In this document: in pieces, positions 13,601-21,200 of the stretch
Numbering within the stretch: the stretch's first letter is position 1
How the letters are laid out: every line of letters begins with the position of its first letter
Assembly (NCBI GenBank): GCA_024226515.1
Contig: JAAELQ010000295.1
Location: 26,068 to 90,067 of the forward strand
Length of the DNA: 64,000 nucleotides
From: a bacterium
GTDB taxonomy: Bacteria; Acidobacteriota; Polarisedimenticolia; Polarisedimenticolales; Polarisedimenticolaceae
Reading direction: 5' to 3'
Made by a program: the position numbers and the translations under genes
The notes under the pieces: model-generated
What the model saw: the letters and a program-made list of their open reading frames with translations, nothing else
The model's database searches: none
What the model was told of the DNA's origin: nothing

Positions 13601-15718
13601 GACTGCACGGATGCCGACCTCGACCTGTTCTGCGTCGGGATCGACTGTGACGACGCGGATCCCAATTGCGCGGCGGACTGCACGGACATGGATATCGACG
13701 GTTACTGCGTCGGCGTGGACTGCGACGAGGGTACGGACGCATGCACCAACGTGTGCATCGACGACGACGACGACGGGGTGGCGGTCTGTGCCGCCGATTG
13801 TGACGACACCCGGCCCCACTGTGCGCTCGACTGCACCGACGGCGATCAGGACGGCTTCTGTATCGACGTGGATTGCGACGATGGCGTCGCCAGTTGTACC
13901 AGCCGTTGCGTCGACACCGACGGCGACGGCGTACCGGTCTGCGCCGGCGATTGTGACGACACTCTGGCGAATTGCACCCTCGACTGCACCGATGCGGACC
14001 ATGACGGGTACTGCGTCGGATTCGACTGCGACGAGATGGACGCCGGGTGCACGGATGATTGCGTGGACATGGACGGCGACGGAGCGGCGGTCTGCGCGGG
14101 CGATTGCGACGACGCCAACGAATTCTGCAAGTTCGACTGCTGGGACATGGATTTCGACGGCTTCTGCACGGACTTCGACTGTGACGACTCGGCCGCCGCG
14201 TGCACGGACAACTGCGATACCGACCACCCGGAATGCTGTACGGACATCGACGGGGATGGATTCTGCCTCGGCGTGGACTGCGACGATAGCGTCGCCGCGT
14301 GCACGGAGAGATGCGAGTTTCCGTTCGAGGAGTGCACCACGGGGTGCATGGACAACGACGGCGACGGTCTCACGGTGTGCGCGGGCGATTGCGACGACGG
14401 GAACGCGAACTGTACGACCGATTGCACCGACGGAGACTTTGACGGTTACTGCCTACCGCAGGACTGTGATGACGCAAAGCCGGGTTGCACCACCGATTGC
14501 ACGGATGACGACAACGACGGGATCTGTCCACCGCTGGACTGCAACGACGACGATCCGGACTGCTCGATGAATTGCGACGACGATGATTTTGACGGCTTTT
14601 GCAGTGATATCGATTGCGACGACAACAGGGTCACGTGTACGACCGAGTGTGTGGACCTGGACCTGGACGGTGTGCCCGTGTGCGGCGGCGACTGCGACGA
14701 CAGCAAGCCGCACTGTACGACCAACTGTACCGACGTGGACGGTGACGGTTACTGTCCGCCGCAGGATTGTGACGACGGCAATCCGGACTGCCACGGAGAC
14801 TGCACGGATCTCGACGCGGACGGGTTGTGCGTCGGTGTCGACTGTTTCGACGGCAGCGCCGCCTGTACGACGGGATGCGAGGGCGCCGGCAATGACACGG
14901 ACGGAGACGGCGTGCCGACCTGTGCGGATTGCGACGACGGCAACCCGAATTGCGGCCTGGTGTGTTCCGATCTCGACGGGGATCAATTCTGTGACGACCT
15001 GGATTGCGACGATGCCAACACGATGTGCAACGTCGACTGCACGGACGCGGATCAGGACGGTCTGGCCGTCTGCGAGGGAGACTGCGACGACGGCAAGCCG
15101 CATTGCCTGACGGACTGTACCGACGGAGACGGCGACGGGTATTGCTTGCCGCAGGACTGCGACGATTCTAGCCGAACCTGTACAGCCGACTGTACGGACA
15201 CGGACGGCGATGGATTCTGCGTCGATCTCGATTGCGACGATAGTCAGGCCGCATGCCGCATCGACTGCAGCGACCTCGACGGAGACGGGCTGTGCGCAGA
15301 CGCGGACAATTGCCGCGGGGCGTCGAACGCCGCGCAGACGAACACGGACGGTGACGCCGCGGGAGATGCGTGCGATTGCCTGCCGGCGGACCCGAGCGTC
15401 TTTGCGATTCCGCAGGAGGTGACCTTCCTGCGATTCCTCGACCACGACACGTTGCGCTGGAACTCGGCCGTTCCGACTTCGGGATCGGCGACATTGCACC
15501 AGATGGTCCGGGGTGAGCTTTCCGATTTGCCGGTCGCCGACGCGGCGACCGAGATCTGCCTCGATGCGGGCACGGTCGGCACGACCCGAACCGACCCGAT
15601 GCTTCCGTCGGTCGGCGAGGTGTTCTACTACGTGGTCCGGGCAAGCAACGTGTGCGGGACGGGAACCTACGGCAGCGCATCCGATGCGACGGAGCGCACG
15701 AACTCGATCTGCCCCTGA
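4676..15718 (+). CDS. Giant exported Kelch / TSP3 / PA14 / DCDD-repeat protein (3680 aa)
   Basis: I start at ATG 4676 because AAGGAG (4666-4671) precedes it and it gives a clean signal peptide (MIGWRDRGRAAAGAVLLSVG, then ATGVALAQP); an in-frame ATG at 4643 lies inside the previous gene and only adds a non-signal leader. Residues about 35-995 are three homologous ~315-aa blocks of Kelch repeats (motifs IYVTHG, VEIYNP, YVIGGY), each opening with a Cys and probably one beta-propeller each. Residues about 1000-2585 and 2725-2840 are TSP3-type calcium-binding repeats (DPDDDNDGV, CDDC). A PA14 domain (about 2587-2722, GLRGAYYDN...FRVRSDDGVRLWI) is inserted in them. About 27 short Cys/Asp units follow (2841-3548). 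The last ~100 residues are an FN3-like domain ending SICP that recurs elsewhere in the window. It is likely a surface or matrix protein; PA14 and the propellers suggest glycan binding, which is inference. Confidence 0.88.
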   Translation: MIGWRDRGRAAAGAVLLSVGATGVALAQPLAPAAPATCEPVPLGAPAGWSTRAPMPASVREAAGVLIGDRIYVTHGFDVTSGESAATYIYDIPSDRWDTGSPAAVSRRGLTGVCIQDHRGQGLVFAVGGSGGGGPVGSVEIYNPVTGQWDPDPFPPPPPLPTPRRGVGAAWVPRFGVQGGMLGTVFVVGGSTSGSGPGSGTPSAINEAYDVELGVWVGLSPMPVALTDVYSTTYSRATGRVYVIGGYAGTPAPLVQIYDPLADSWSSGAPMFTSRSGLISGICGDRIHAIGGEAGFELDAHESYDPLADGWAFETVKPTPLSQMASQAVSTGSEIFAIGSGPTPSTQTTEMFACGSAAQPPPSCRPLQLGGARAWTDIADPNFTPAEDAAGVVIGDEIYLTHGAGSLLNRVYSMTGDSWSAGPSASVGRSHVSGACVEEPSGQGLVFSVGGFVGASPSGVVEIFDPADGTWSVPAPMPTPRGGAGSAFVPGPGVLGGSRGNVYVFGGDSTPGLVNGTPLTTVEAYDVQADAWSGVSPMLVGVTDVPATVYFPQTGEIHVIGGYDGAVAGDTVQIYDLATGSWSFGPALPTPRANAIAGICGSRIYVVGGIDESFNTRLENESFDPLGGLWRTEPSLPMPLGLASQSLSTTADLFAFSDFESYRFSCGFFPSGETPAGCETIQRGGLDWAVAAPLPDPTEGAAGVAIGDKVYVTHGRSAAGDTAGTRIYDIDDDSWSAGAAAGVARSELAGVCVVDASGAGRVFVVGGRSDAPVSGPLADVELYDPTTDTWDALPSMPTPRRGLGVALVPDLGVGGGTRGSVFVLGGSNGDAPQSGTPLSVNEAYDVELELWIPRAPMPLAMMDVQSTLYEPGTQRIYVIGGFNGFSVSPSVQIYDPVADSWSIGSAMPTARSGMVAGICGNRIWAIGGSDEESSLDVNESYDPYTDTGLAAEPFKPTPASEMAAQCVYTGAEVFAIGAKLWEAASGRENEVLTCGICQGPDSDGDLLADACDNCPHFPNPPQIDVDMDGFGDPCDFDTDNDGVDDLTDVDDSDPTICTDVDGDGCDDCFPTPNKDGFGPLPDNDPFDDGTDTDGDGLCDAGDLDDDNDGVEDLAPDLDPFDPTVCEDLDGDLCDDCSPGPGKDGFGPAPDNDPFNDGTDTDTPFDGLCDDFDPDDDNDGVADASDPEPLNPSVCGLDADLDTCDDCADGVDGFGPDDDDDIASDGTNTDAPFDSLCDAGDPDDDNDGVADASDPAPLNPNVCGLDADGDECDDCTVGVDGLDVLADAVPGNDGTNTDAPFDGLCDAGDPDDDNDGVADAADPEPLNPNVCGLDADGDGCDDCAVGVDGLDVLPDSAPANDGTNTDAPFDGLCDAGDPDDDNDGVADAADPEPLNPFVCGLDADEDGCDDCTGGGDGLDLLPNSDIADDGLDTDSDGVCDAGDADDDDDGYSDADELTNCLPGPTDPLQAASTPLDTDSDLSCDTLDADDDNDGVEDAADPEQLNPDVCGVDTDADGCDDCAGGGDGYGPLPNDDPDDDGSDTDGDGTCNATDADDDNDGIADTGDLDPLDPDVCGDSDGDECDDCAVGTDDFEPLSDFDPSSDGTDTDGDGACDDGDADDDDDGYSDEDELTNCLPGPSDPLSAASTPVDTDSDLSCDTLDDDDDNDGVNDASDVQQPLNPQFCELDADGDGCDDCAEGVDGFGPLPDDVPAHDGPDLDEDGLCDVGDNCPSNGDPDQTDTDGDSLGNPCDPDDDNDGVPDASDPQPLNPQLCGLDADDDDCDDCTGNPFSTGTPPPPLWTLFTPSTTTDGADADGDGVCDAGDNCPGNGDPDQADTDGDGLGNPCDPDDDNDGVVDGLDFAPLDPDLCGDAGDNDTCDDCSVGTDDFGTLPDNTPVDDGTDTDGDGLCDAGDLDDDNDGVADAAGDLDPLDPRVCRDMDGDTCDDCTANPHSVAVPPPPTWQLFVPSTTTDGPDADLDGLCDAGDACPNDPDVTDTDGDTVGDVCDTDDDNDGVADTSDPEPLNPNVCGLDNDEDTCDDCSIGVDGFGPAADADVDNDGTNTDAPFDELCDAGDLDDDNDGVPDGVDLDPLDPAICQDTDDDGCDDCAIGVDGFGPFSDNDADADGLDTDEDGICDLGDNCDDDVNPDQTNTDGDTEGNACDADDDNDGVPDVDDDSRLNPAVCEDLDLDDCDDCFPTPAKDGFGPLPDNDPLDDGTNTDAPFDSLCDVGDPDDDNDGVNDDVDTDSHNPDVCGDADGDGCEDCDPGTDDLGPNSDSDTANDGGLAETDLDADGVCDTNDNCPGNADPDQTDTDGDSLGNPCDPDDDNDGVPDGSDLDPLDPTICQDTDGDLCDDCAVGTDGFGPLPDNDPLNDGTDTDMPFDGLCNAGDPDDDNDGVPDASDPAPLNPNVCGLDSDGDGCDDCTVGVDGLDVLADAAPANDGTNTDMPFDGLCDAGDPDDDNDGVADASDPEPLNPNVCGLDVDGDSCDDCAVGEDGFGPLPDNDPLDDGTNTDMPFDGLCDAGDPDDDNDGVIDTLDLDPLEPTVCGDLDDDGCDDCAIGTDQFGPLSDRLPLNDGLDSDLSSGLRGAYYDNTSFADAPVIHDDPRVAFRWGGGSPDPAIDRDTFSARWTGLVEPLFSETYTFRVRSDDGVRLWIGQTLLIDQLVVQPLTETSGSIALVAGMRYELILEYIEDGDNAEIWLGWESLSLPPQIVPPDRLFKTDGLCDVGDLDDDNDGVPDASDIAPFDPTLCEDADGDGCDDCSIGTDGLGFLPDNDPAADGPDADGDGVCDPTDNCPQALNDSQLDSDSDGLGDACDPCPLDPDGGDGDGCGLLDCDPVNPNCSTDCTDADADGFCVPADCDDGNPNCTADCTDVDGDGFCVGIDCDDSTGACTTGCVDMDGDGVPVCANDCDDSDEDCSIDCADVDMDGLCVDIDCDDADPGCTADCVDQDGDGVPLCAGDCDDTNPGCTTDCTDADLDLFCVGIDCDDADPNCAADCTDMDIDGYCVGVDCDEGTDACTNVCIDDDDDGVAVCAADCDDTRPHCALDCTDGDQDGFCIDVDCDDGVASCTSRCVDTDGDGVPVCAGDCDDTLANCTLDCTDADHDGYCVGFDCDEMDAGCTDDCVDMDGDGAAVCAGDCDDANEFCKFDCWDMDFDGFCTDFDCDDSAAACTDNCDTDHPECCTDIDGDGFCLGVDCDDSVAACTERCEFPFEECTTGCMDNDGDGLTVCAGDCDDGNANCTTDCTDGDFDGYCLPQDCDDAKPGCTTDCTDDDNDGICPPLDCNDDDPDCSMNCDDDDFDGFCSDIDCDDNRVTCTTECVDLDLDGVPVCGGDCDDSKPHCTTNCTDVDGDGYCPPQDCDDGNPDCHGDCTDLDADGLCVGVDCFDGSAACTTGCEGAGNDTDGDGVPTCADCDDGNPNCGLVCSDLDGDQFCDDLDCDDANTMCNVDCTDADQDGLAVCEGDCDDGKPHCLTDCTDGDGDGYCLPQDCDDSSRTCTADCTDTDGDGFCVDLDCDDSQAACRIDCSDLDGDGLCADADNCRGASNAAQTNTDGDAAGDACDCLPADPSVFAIPQEVTFLRFLDHDTLRWNSAVPTSGSATLHQMVRGELSDLPVADAATEICLDAGTVGTTRTDPMLPSVGEVFYYVVRASNVCGTGTYGSASDATERTNSICP
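8345..8956 (+). repeat. Three near-identical 204-bp tandem units inside the TSP3 region
   Basis: Units begin at 8345, 8549 and 8753 and each encodes 68 residues, running from DGTNTDAPFD through LNPNVCGLDADGD to VDGLDVL. Nucleotide identity is high including third positions, and closely similar units recur around 11820-12290. This indicates expansion by recent duplication and is a likely place for assembly collapse. Confidence 0.8.
13198..15310 (+). repeat. About 27 tandem Cys/Asp 'DCDD' units in the giant Kelch/TSP3 protein
   Basis: The coding sequence alternates between two unit types of roughly 24-28 residues: DCTDxDxDGFCVGIDCDD and CVDxDGDGVPVCAGDCDD, each followed by a short spacer ending in Cys. 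Every unit carries an EF-hand-like Asp loop (DxDGDG) and conserved cysteines, suggesting a calcium-stabilised, disulfide-linked rod. The units differ in sequence and have no non-coding spacers, so this is a protein repeat. Confidence 0.85.
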
Positions 15719-15750
15719 GCGATGGGGCGGAAAGGCGGAGTGAAGAGAGC

Positions 15751-18174
15751 ATGAAGCGGCCAGCGAGAATCGTCGTCACGAGCCTGGTCGCGCTGGTCCT
15801 CGGCGGCGCCGGCCTCGTGTCGGCGGTACACGCGGGGCCCGTCGACGATCTCGAGCCCAGGCGGTCGAGCACTTCCGCGTCGAAACCGCTCGGTGAGTTG
15901 TCGTGCCAGGCCGGAACGCGACTCGACTTCGGTGTGACTCCGGACGATCTGGGCGATCCGCACGTCTGTCCGGATTTCGGCAGTATCGACGTCACGACGC
16001 AGTACCAATCCTCGCAGAGCATCGTTCTGGGCAGCGCGGTGGCCGGCAAGCCGCCGGTGGCGATCCTGAACGACTACGGTTCGAACCCCGCCTGCCGCTC
16101 GTCCGGCATGCCGTCGTTCAGCACGCACTGGTGGGCGGAGTTCGGCAGGAGCTGTGGGAGCCTGGGGGTCAACTCGTTCACGGTCGAGGTCGGCGTTCTC
16201 GAGTCCGCGGGGACGGTCTCCGTGGTGGGCTACGACGCCGCCGGCCTCGAGGTCGCCTCGGTCACGTCGAGCGTCGTCCTCGCGCACGAGTACCTGACCG
16301 TGACCGATCCGGCGCAAGGCCATCGCATCCACTCGGTGGAAGTGCGTGTGAGCTCGGATCCCGGAGGAGTCTCGGTCGATTGCCTGGCCTACGGCGACCC
16401 ACAGTTCACGCTCGTGGCGCAGCCCGTATCGAGTGGACCGTTGCTCCAGGTCAACACGTTCGATCTCGCCGACCAGGAGCGTCCCGCCCTGGCGGTCGAG
16501 CCCGACGGCGACTTCGTCGTGGTCTGGCGCAGCTGGGATCAAGACGGCTCGTCTTACGGTATCTTCGGCCAGCGCTACTCCTCGGACGGAACCCCGGTCG
16601 GCGGAGAGTTCCAGGTCAACAGCTCGACCTCTTCGGCCCAGCGCGATCCGGCGGTCGCCGTCGCACCGACGGGCGCGTTCGTGGCGGCCTGGACGAGTCT
16701 CGATCAGGACGGTTCCGGTTCCGGCGTCTTTGCCCAGCGCTTCGGAGGCGACGGCTTGCCCGTGGGTCCCGAGTTCCAGGTCAACAGCTTCGCCGCGGGA
16801 GACCAGCAGCGGCCCTCGGTTGACGTCGAGTCGGACGGCGACTTCGTCATCGTCTGGGACAGTCTCGATCAGGACGGGTCGTCCTACGGCGTCTTCGGGC
16901 AGCGCTACACGTCGGCCGGTACTCCGGTCGGCGGGGAGTTCCAGGTCAACGCGCACACGGCCGGAGGTCAGCAGCGGCCCGCGGTGGCGATCGATGCGGA
17001 CGGCGATTTCGTCGTGGTCTGGGACAGTCTCGATCAGGACGGCTCGGACTACGGCGTCTTCGGCAGAGTCTACCCGGCCTCCGGGGGGCCTCCCGGTCCG
17101 GAGTTGCAGATCAATTCCCACGCCCCGGGGCGCCAGATCATGCCGTCGGTCGCAAGCCACGCGAACGGCGATTTCGTCGTCGTCTGGACCAGTCGCGGGG
17201 TCGTCGCGCCGGACCAGGACGGCTCGGGCTACGGCATATTCGGTCAACGCTTCTCGGCCGCGGGGACACCGATCGGTGACGAGTTCCAGGTCAACAGCAC
17301 GGCGGCGGACGCCCAGCGGTTCCCCTCGGTTGCCGTCACACCCTACGGTGGCTTCGTCGCGGTATGGGCCGGCGAGCCCCAGGCCTCGATCGTGGGGCAG
17401 CGCTTCCGACTCGACGGATCACGAGAGGGCCCCGAGTTCGACGCCGGAGCGATTCTGTCTCCGTCGCTGCCCCGAGTTGCGCTGGATGCGCTCGGAGACG
17501 CCCGGGTCGTGTGGCAGGCCGGCTGCGGAGCCGACGGCAGCCGGCGCGGCGTCTTCGGCCGGCGTTTCAGCTGGCCCACCGTGTGCGGCAACGGCATTCT
17601 GGAGGTATCCGAAACTTGCGATCCGCCATGCCAGCCCGCCGGCCAGCCGAACGAGTGCCGGTCCGACTGCACGTTCTGCGGCGACGGCACGACCGATCTC
17701 GGCGAGCAGTGCGACGACGGCAACAACCTCACGGGCGACACCTGCACGCCCGACTGCCGCCTCGACACGGATGCGGACGGCTTCGCCGACGATGACGATT
17801 CGTGCCCGTCCGACGCGGCCAACGACGTCGACGGCGACGGGTGGTGTGTCGGCCAGGGTTTCAGCGCGCCGCGGGTCGGCGAGTACGACAACTGCCCGGT
17901 AGACGACAACCCGACGCAGCAGGACATCGACGGTGACGCCATCGGCGACGCGTGTGACAACTGTCCGAGTATTTCCAACCCCGACCAGGCCGACTCCGAG
18001 GGGGACGGCGTCGGTGATGCGTGTCCGCCCGCGTCGCCTCCGGGTGCCCCCGACCCCGTGGTCGGGGAAAGCCCGAGGTGCAGCCCGTCTTCGCACGAAG
18101 GGGTGTGGATTTTCGGTGTCTTCGTACCGCCGGATTGGATCGAAGGAAATTGCAGCAACTCGTTAATCCAATAG
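15751..18174 (+). CDS. Exported protein with EFQVN/VVVW repeats, DUF4215 and TSP3 repeats (807 aa)
   Basis: ATG 15751 gives a typical signal peptide (MKRPARIVVTSLVALVLGGA...VHAGP) and follows a purine-rich stretch; upstream in-frame codons overlap the previous gene and lack a signal. Residues about 60-230 are an N-terminal domain of unknown type with several cysteines. Residues about 233-606 contain six clear and one degenerate ~55-aa repeat (PVGGEFQVN, then DGDFVVVW.S.DQDGS.YGVFGQRY), a repeat common in giant bacterial calcium-dependent proteins and probably forming a propeller. Residues about 611-670 are Cys-rich DUF4215/myxococcus-type repeats (CGNGILEVSETC, CGDGTTDLGEQCDDGN). TSP3 repeats follow to about 757, and a short tail has two more cysteines. 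It lies 32 bp after the giant Kelch gene and 28 bp before the VCBS gene, so one operon is likely. Extracellular structural or binding function is inferred. Confidence 0.83.
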   Translation: MKRPARIVVTSLVALVLGGAGLVSAVHAGPVDDLEPRRSSTSASKPLGELSCQAGTRLDFGVTPDDLGDPHVCPDFGSIDVTTQYQSSQSIVLGSAVAGKPPVAILNDYGSNPACRSSGMPSFSTHWWAEFGRSCGSLGVNSFTVEVGVLESAGTVSVVGYDAAGLEVASVTSSVVLAHEYLTVTDPAQGHRIHSVEVRVSSDPGGVSVDCLAYGDPQFTLVAQPVSSGPLLQVNTFDLADQERPALAVEPDGDFVVVWRSWDQDGSSYGIFGQRYSSDGTPVGGEFQVNSSTSSAQRDPAVAVAPTGAFVAAWTSLDQDGSGSGVFAQRFGGDGLPVGPEFQVNSFAAGDQQRPSVDVESDGDFVIVWDSLDQDGSSYGVFGQRYTSAGTPVGGEFQVNAHTAGGQQRPAVAIDADGDFVVVWDSLDQDGSDYGVFGRVYPASGGPPGPELQINSHAPGRQIMPSVASHANGDFVVVWTSRGVVAPDQDGSGYGIFGQRFSAAGTPIGDEFQVNSTAADAQRFPSVAVTPYGGFVAVWAGEPQASIVGQRFRLDGSREGPEFDAGAILSPSLPRVALDALGDARVVWQAGCGADGSRRGVFGRRFSWPTVCGNGILEVSETCDPPCQPAGQPNECRSDCTFCGDGTTDLGEQCDDGNNLTGDTCTPDCRLDTDADGFADDDDSCPSDAANDVDGDGWCVGQGFSAPRVGEYDNCPVDDNPTQQDIDGDAIGDACDNCPSISNPDQADSEGDGVGDACPPASPPGAPDPVVGESPRCSPSSHEGVWIFGVFVPPDWIEGNCSNSLIQ

Positions 18175-18202
18175 CCGAAGGACGATCGGCACGGAGCTTG
18201 TC

Positions 18203-21200
18203 ATGCGCCTGACTCGCCGACACCGCGCGACTTGGGCCGTGTTGGCGCTCGTCGTGATCGCACTGGCGGTCGTGCAGATCTCTGCACAGAGGCGAGCGAA
18301 CGACCGCAGGCCGGTCCGCGTCGCGCGCTCCGGCGACGAAGCCCGGCCGATTCCTGCCGAGACGGCCGGAGCTGCGACACCCGGCCTGCCCTTCACCGAG
18401 GAGTTCTCGGACAACACGCTGCGCGACGACGCCGGGACCAACGCGAACTGGTCCACCGACGAACAACAGCTGATTCTGGGCTGGAAGGCCAGGCGGTACG
18501 GCACGCTCTTTCCCACGACGACGAACTTGCCTGAGCCCGAGTCCACGGTCTTCGTGGCGCTGGGCGACGTGGACGGCGACGGCGATCTCGACCTGATGGC
18601 GGCGAACGGCAACGGGGTGGCCAACAAGTTGTACCTGAACAACGGCAGCTCGGACCCGTGGAACGGGGTCAGCGGCACGCCGATCGGCGGAGACACCGAC
18701 GCTACGCACTCGCTGGCCGTGCGGGATGTGGACGGCGACGGCGACCTCGATCTCGTCGCGGGCATCTTCGGGAGCACGAACAAGCTGTACCTCAACGACG
18801 GCGTGGGCGATCCCTGGGACACCGTGTCCGCCGGCACGCCGATCGGCAGTGCCGATACCGACGACACGCGCTCGGTGGCTCTAGGCGACGTGGACGGCGA
18901 CGGCGATCTCGACCTCGTGGCCGGCAACCAGGGGACGGCGAACCGGCTGTACCTCAGTGAAGGCCCGCCGAGCCTGTGGGGCGGGATCACGAACGGCCTG
19001 GCGCTCGGTGGCGGGACAACGGACAGTACGCGCTCGTTGGCTCTGGGGGACGTGGATGAGGACGGCGATCTGGATCTCGTGGTCGCGAACCAATCCGCCG
19101 AGACCAACACGCTGTATCTGAACGACGGCGCAATGAACCCGTTCAGTAGCGGTACGAGCATCGGCGGCGATACGGACAGCACGACATCCGTCGCGTTAGG
19201 CGACGTGGACGGCGACGGCGACCTCGACATGCTGGTCGGCAGCTCCAACGGCCAGCCGCTCAGGCTGTACCGCAACGACGGCTCGGCGAACCCGCTGGAT
19301 CCTGCGACGATCGGTACGGTGATCGCCGGAAGCGACACCAACAACACGCGATCGGTGAAACTGGGGGACGTGGACGGTGACGGCGACCTCGACCTGGTGA
19401 CCGGCAACCAGGGTAGTCAGACCAACAAGCTGTACCTGAACGACGGCACGTCGGATCCATGGGGGCTCGTGTCGGCCGGCACCGTGATCGGCGGCGGCGA
19501 CACGGACATCACGACCTCGCTGGTGCTGGGGGACGTGGACGGCGACGGCGACCTCGACCTGATCGCCGGGAACAGCAGCGGGCAGTCGAACAGGCTGCAC
19601 CTGAACCAGGGTTCGGCGAACCCCTGGGTCGACGTCACGAAGGTGGATATCGGGATGAGTTCGGATCCGGCGTTCTCGGCTGCGCTGGGAGACGTGGATG
19701 GGGACGGCGATCTCGATCTCGTCGTCGGAAACAGTTTCGGTAGTCCGATGAAGCTGTATCTGAACGACGGAGGCGCGAGCCCATGGAGCCCCTCCACGAC
19801 CGCGGCGGAAATCGGACCGGACGACCTGTTCAGGCGCGACGTAGCGCTCGGTGATGTGGACGGCGACGGTGACCTCGACCTGATCGTCGGCAACTCGGGC
19901 TTGAACCAGCTCTACGTGAACAACGGCAGCGCGGATCCCTGGGATCAAGTTACAGGCGTGTCGATCGGTAGCTCCGTCGACACGGAGTCGGTGGAGTTGG
20001 GAGACGTGGACGGTGACGGCGATCTGGATCTGGTGGTGGGAACCGTCAGTATTTTTGGACGGAGCAGACTGTACGTGAACGACGGGACGTTGACTCCCTG
20101 GTCCTCGGTCGGCTCGGGTCTACAGATCGGTAGCTCTCCCGCGGATGTGGGGAACACGCCCGACATGGCCCTGGGGGACGTGAATGGCGATGGTCATGTC
20201 GACCTCGTGACGGTCGGCTCCGACGATGATTGCGCCCGGCTGTTCCTGAACGACGACGATGGCGTGAATCCCTGGGACGCCGCCGGAATCGAGATCGACG
20301 ATCCGATCTGTTTTCTCACCGCGGCGGTGGCGTTGGGGGATGTCGATGCCGACGGCGATCTCGATCTGGTACTCGGGCTGAATCAGGGGGCACAGACCAA
20401 CCTCCTCTTGCTCAACGACGGCACGTTGAACCCCTGGGGCCCCGGAACGACCCCGACGCCGATCGGCTCGGGGGATACGGACAGCACGGGATTCGTGGCC
20501 CTGCAGGACATGGACGGTGACGGCGATCTCGACCTCGTGGCCGGAAACACGGGCGGCACGAACAAGCTGTACCTGAACGACGGCGAGGGAGATCCCTGGG
20601 ACAGCGTGACGAACGGCAGCCTGATCGGCAGCGGAGACCTCCACGACACGCGCTCCCTGGGCGTCGGAGACGTGGATCGCGACGGCGATGCGGATCTCGT
20701 CGCCGTCAACGACGGCGCGCCCCACGCGATGTACCTGAGTCGGCGAGGAGCGAGCCCGTGGCCGTGGATCGCCGACGGGTTCGAGATCGGCGGCGATACG
20801 GACTCAACGAGATCGGTCGCGGTCGGAGACGTCGACGGCGACGGCGACCTCGACCTCGTGGCGGCCAACATCCAGGCCAACAAGCTGTACCTGAACGACG
20901 GGAGGTCGAACCCGTGGAGCCTCGCGGGAACGGCGATCGGAACGGGCATCGAGAACACACGGTCCGTGGCGCTGGGCGACGTCGATCATGACGGCGACCT
21001 CGACCTGGTCGTCGGCCAGACCCAGTCCACGATCAACAGGCTGTACCTCAACAGCGGCACGGCGAACCCGTGGAGCGACGTGAACGGCGGCGCACCGATC
21101 GGCACCGATACGAACACCACGTGGGTCGTTCTGCTGGAGGACGTGAACGGTGACGGCAACCTCGACCTGATCGCCGGAAACAACGGCACGCAGGCCAACA

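Noticed and set aside
11417..14227. 936-codon open frame on the minus strand, rich in Val/Ile/Arg
   Set aside because: It is antisense to the TSP3/DCDD repeats; GAC-rich codons give stop-free complements. No start signal, and the plus frame has clear domains.
13198..15310. CRISPR-like periodicity
   Set aside because: The repeats are translated in one frame into Cys/Asp units, vary in length and have no unique non-coding spacers.
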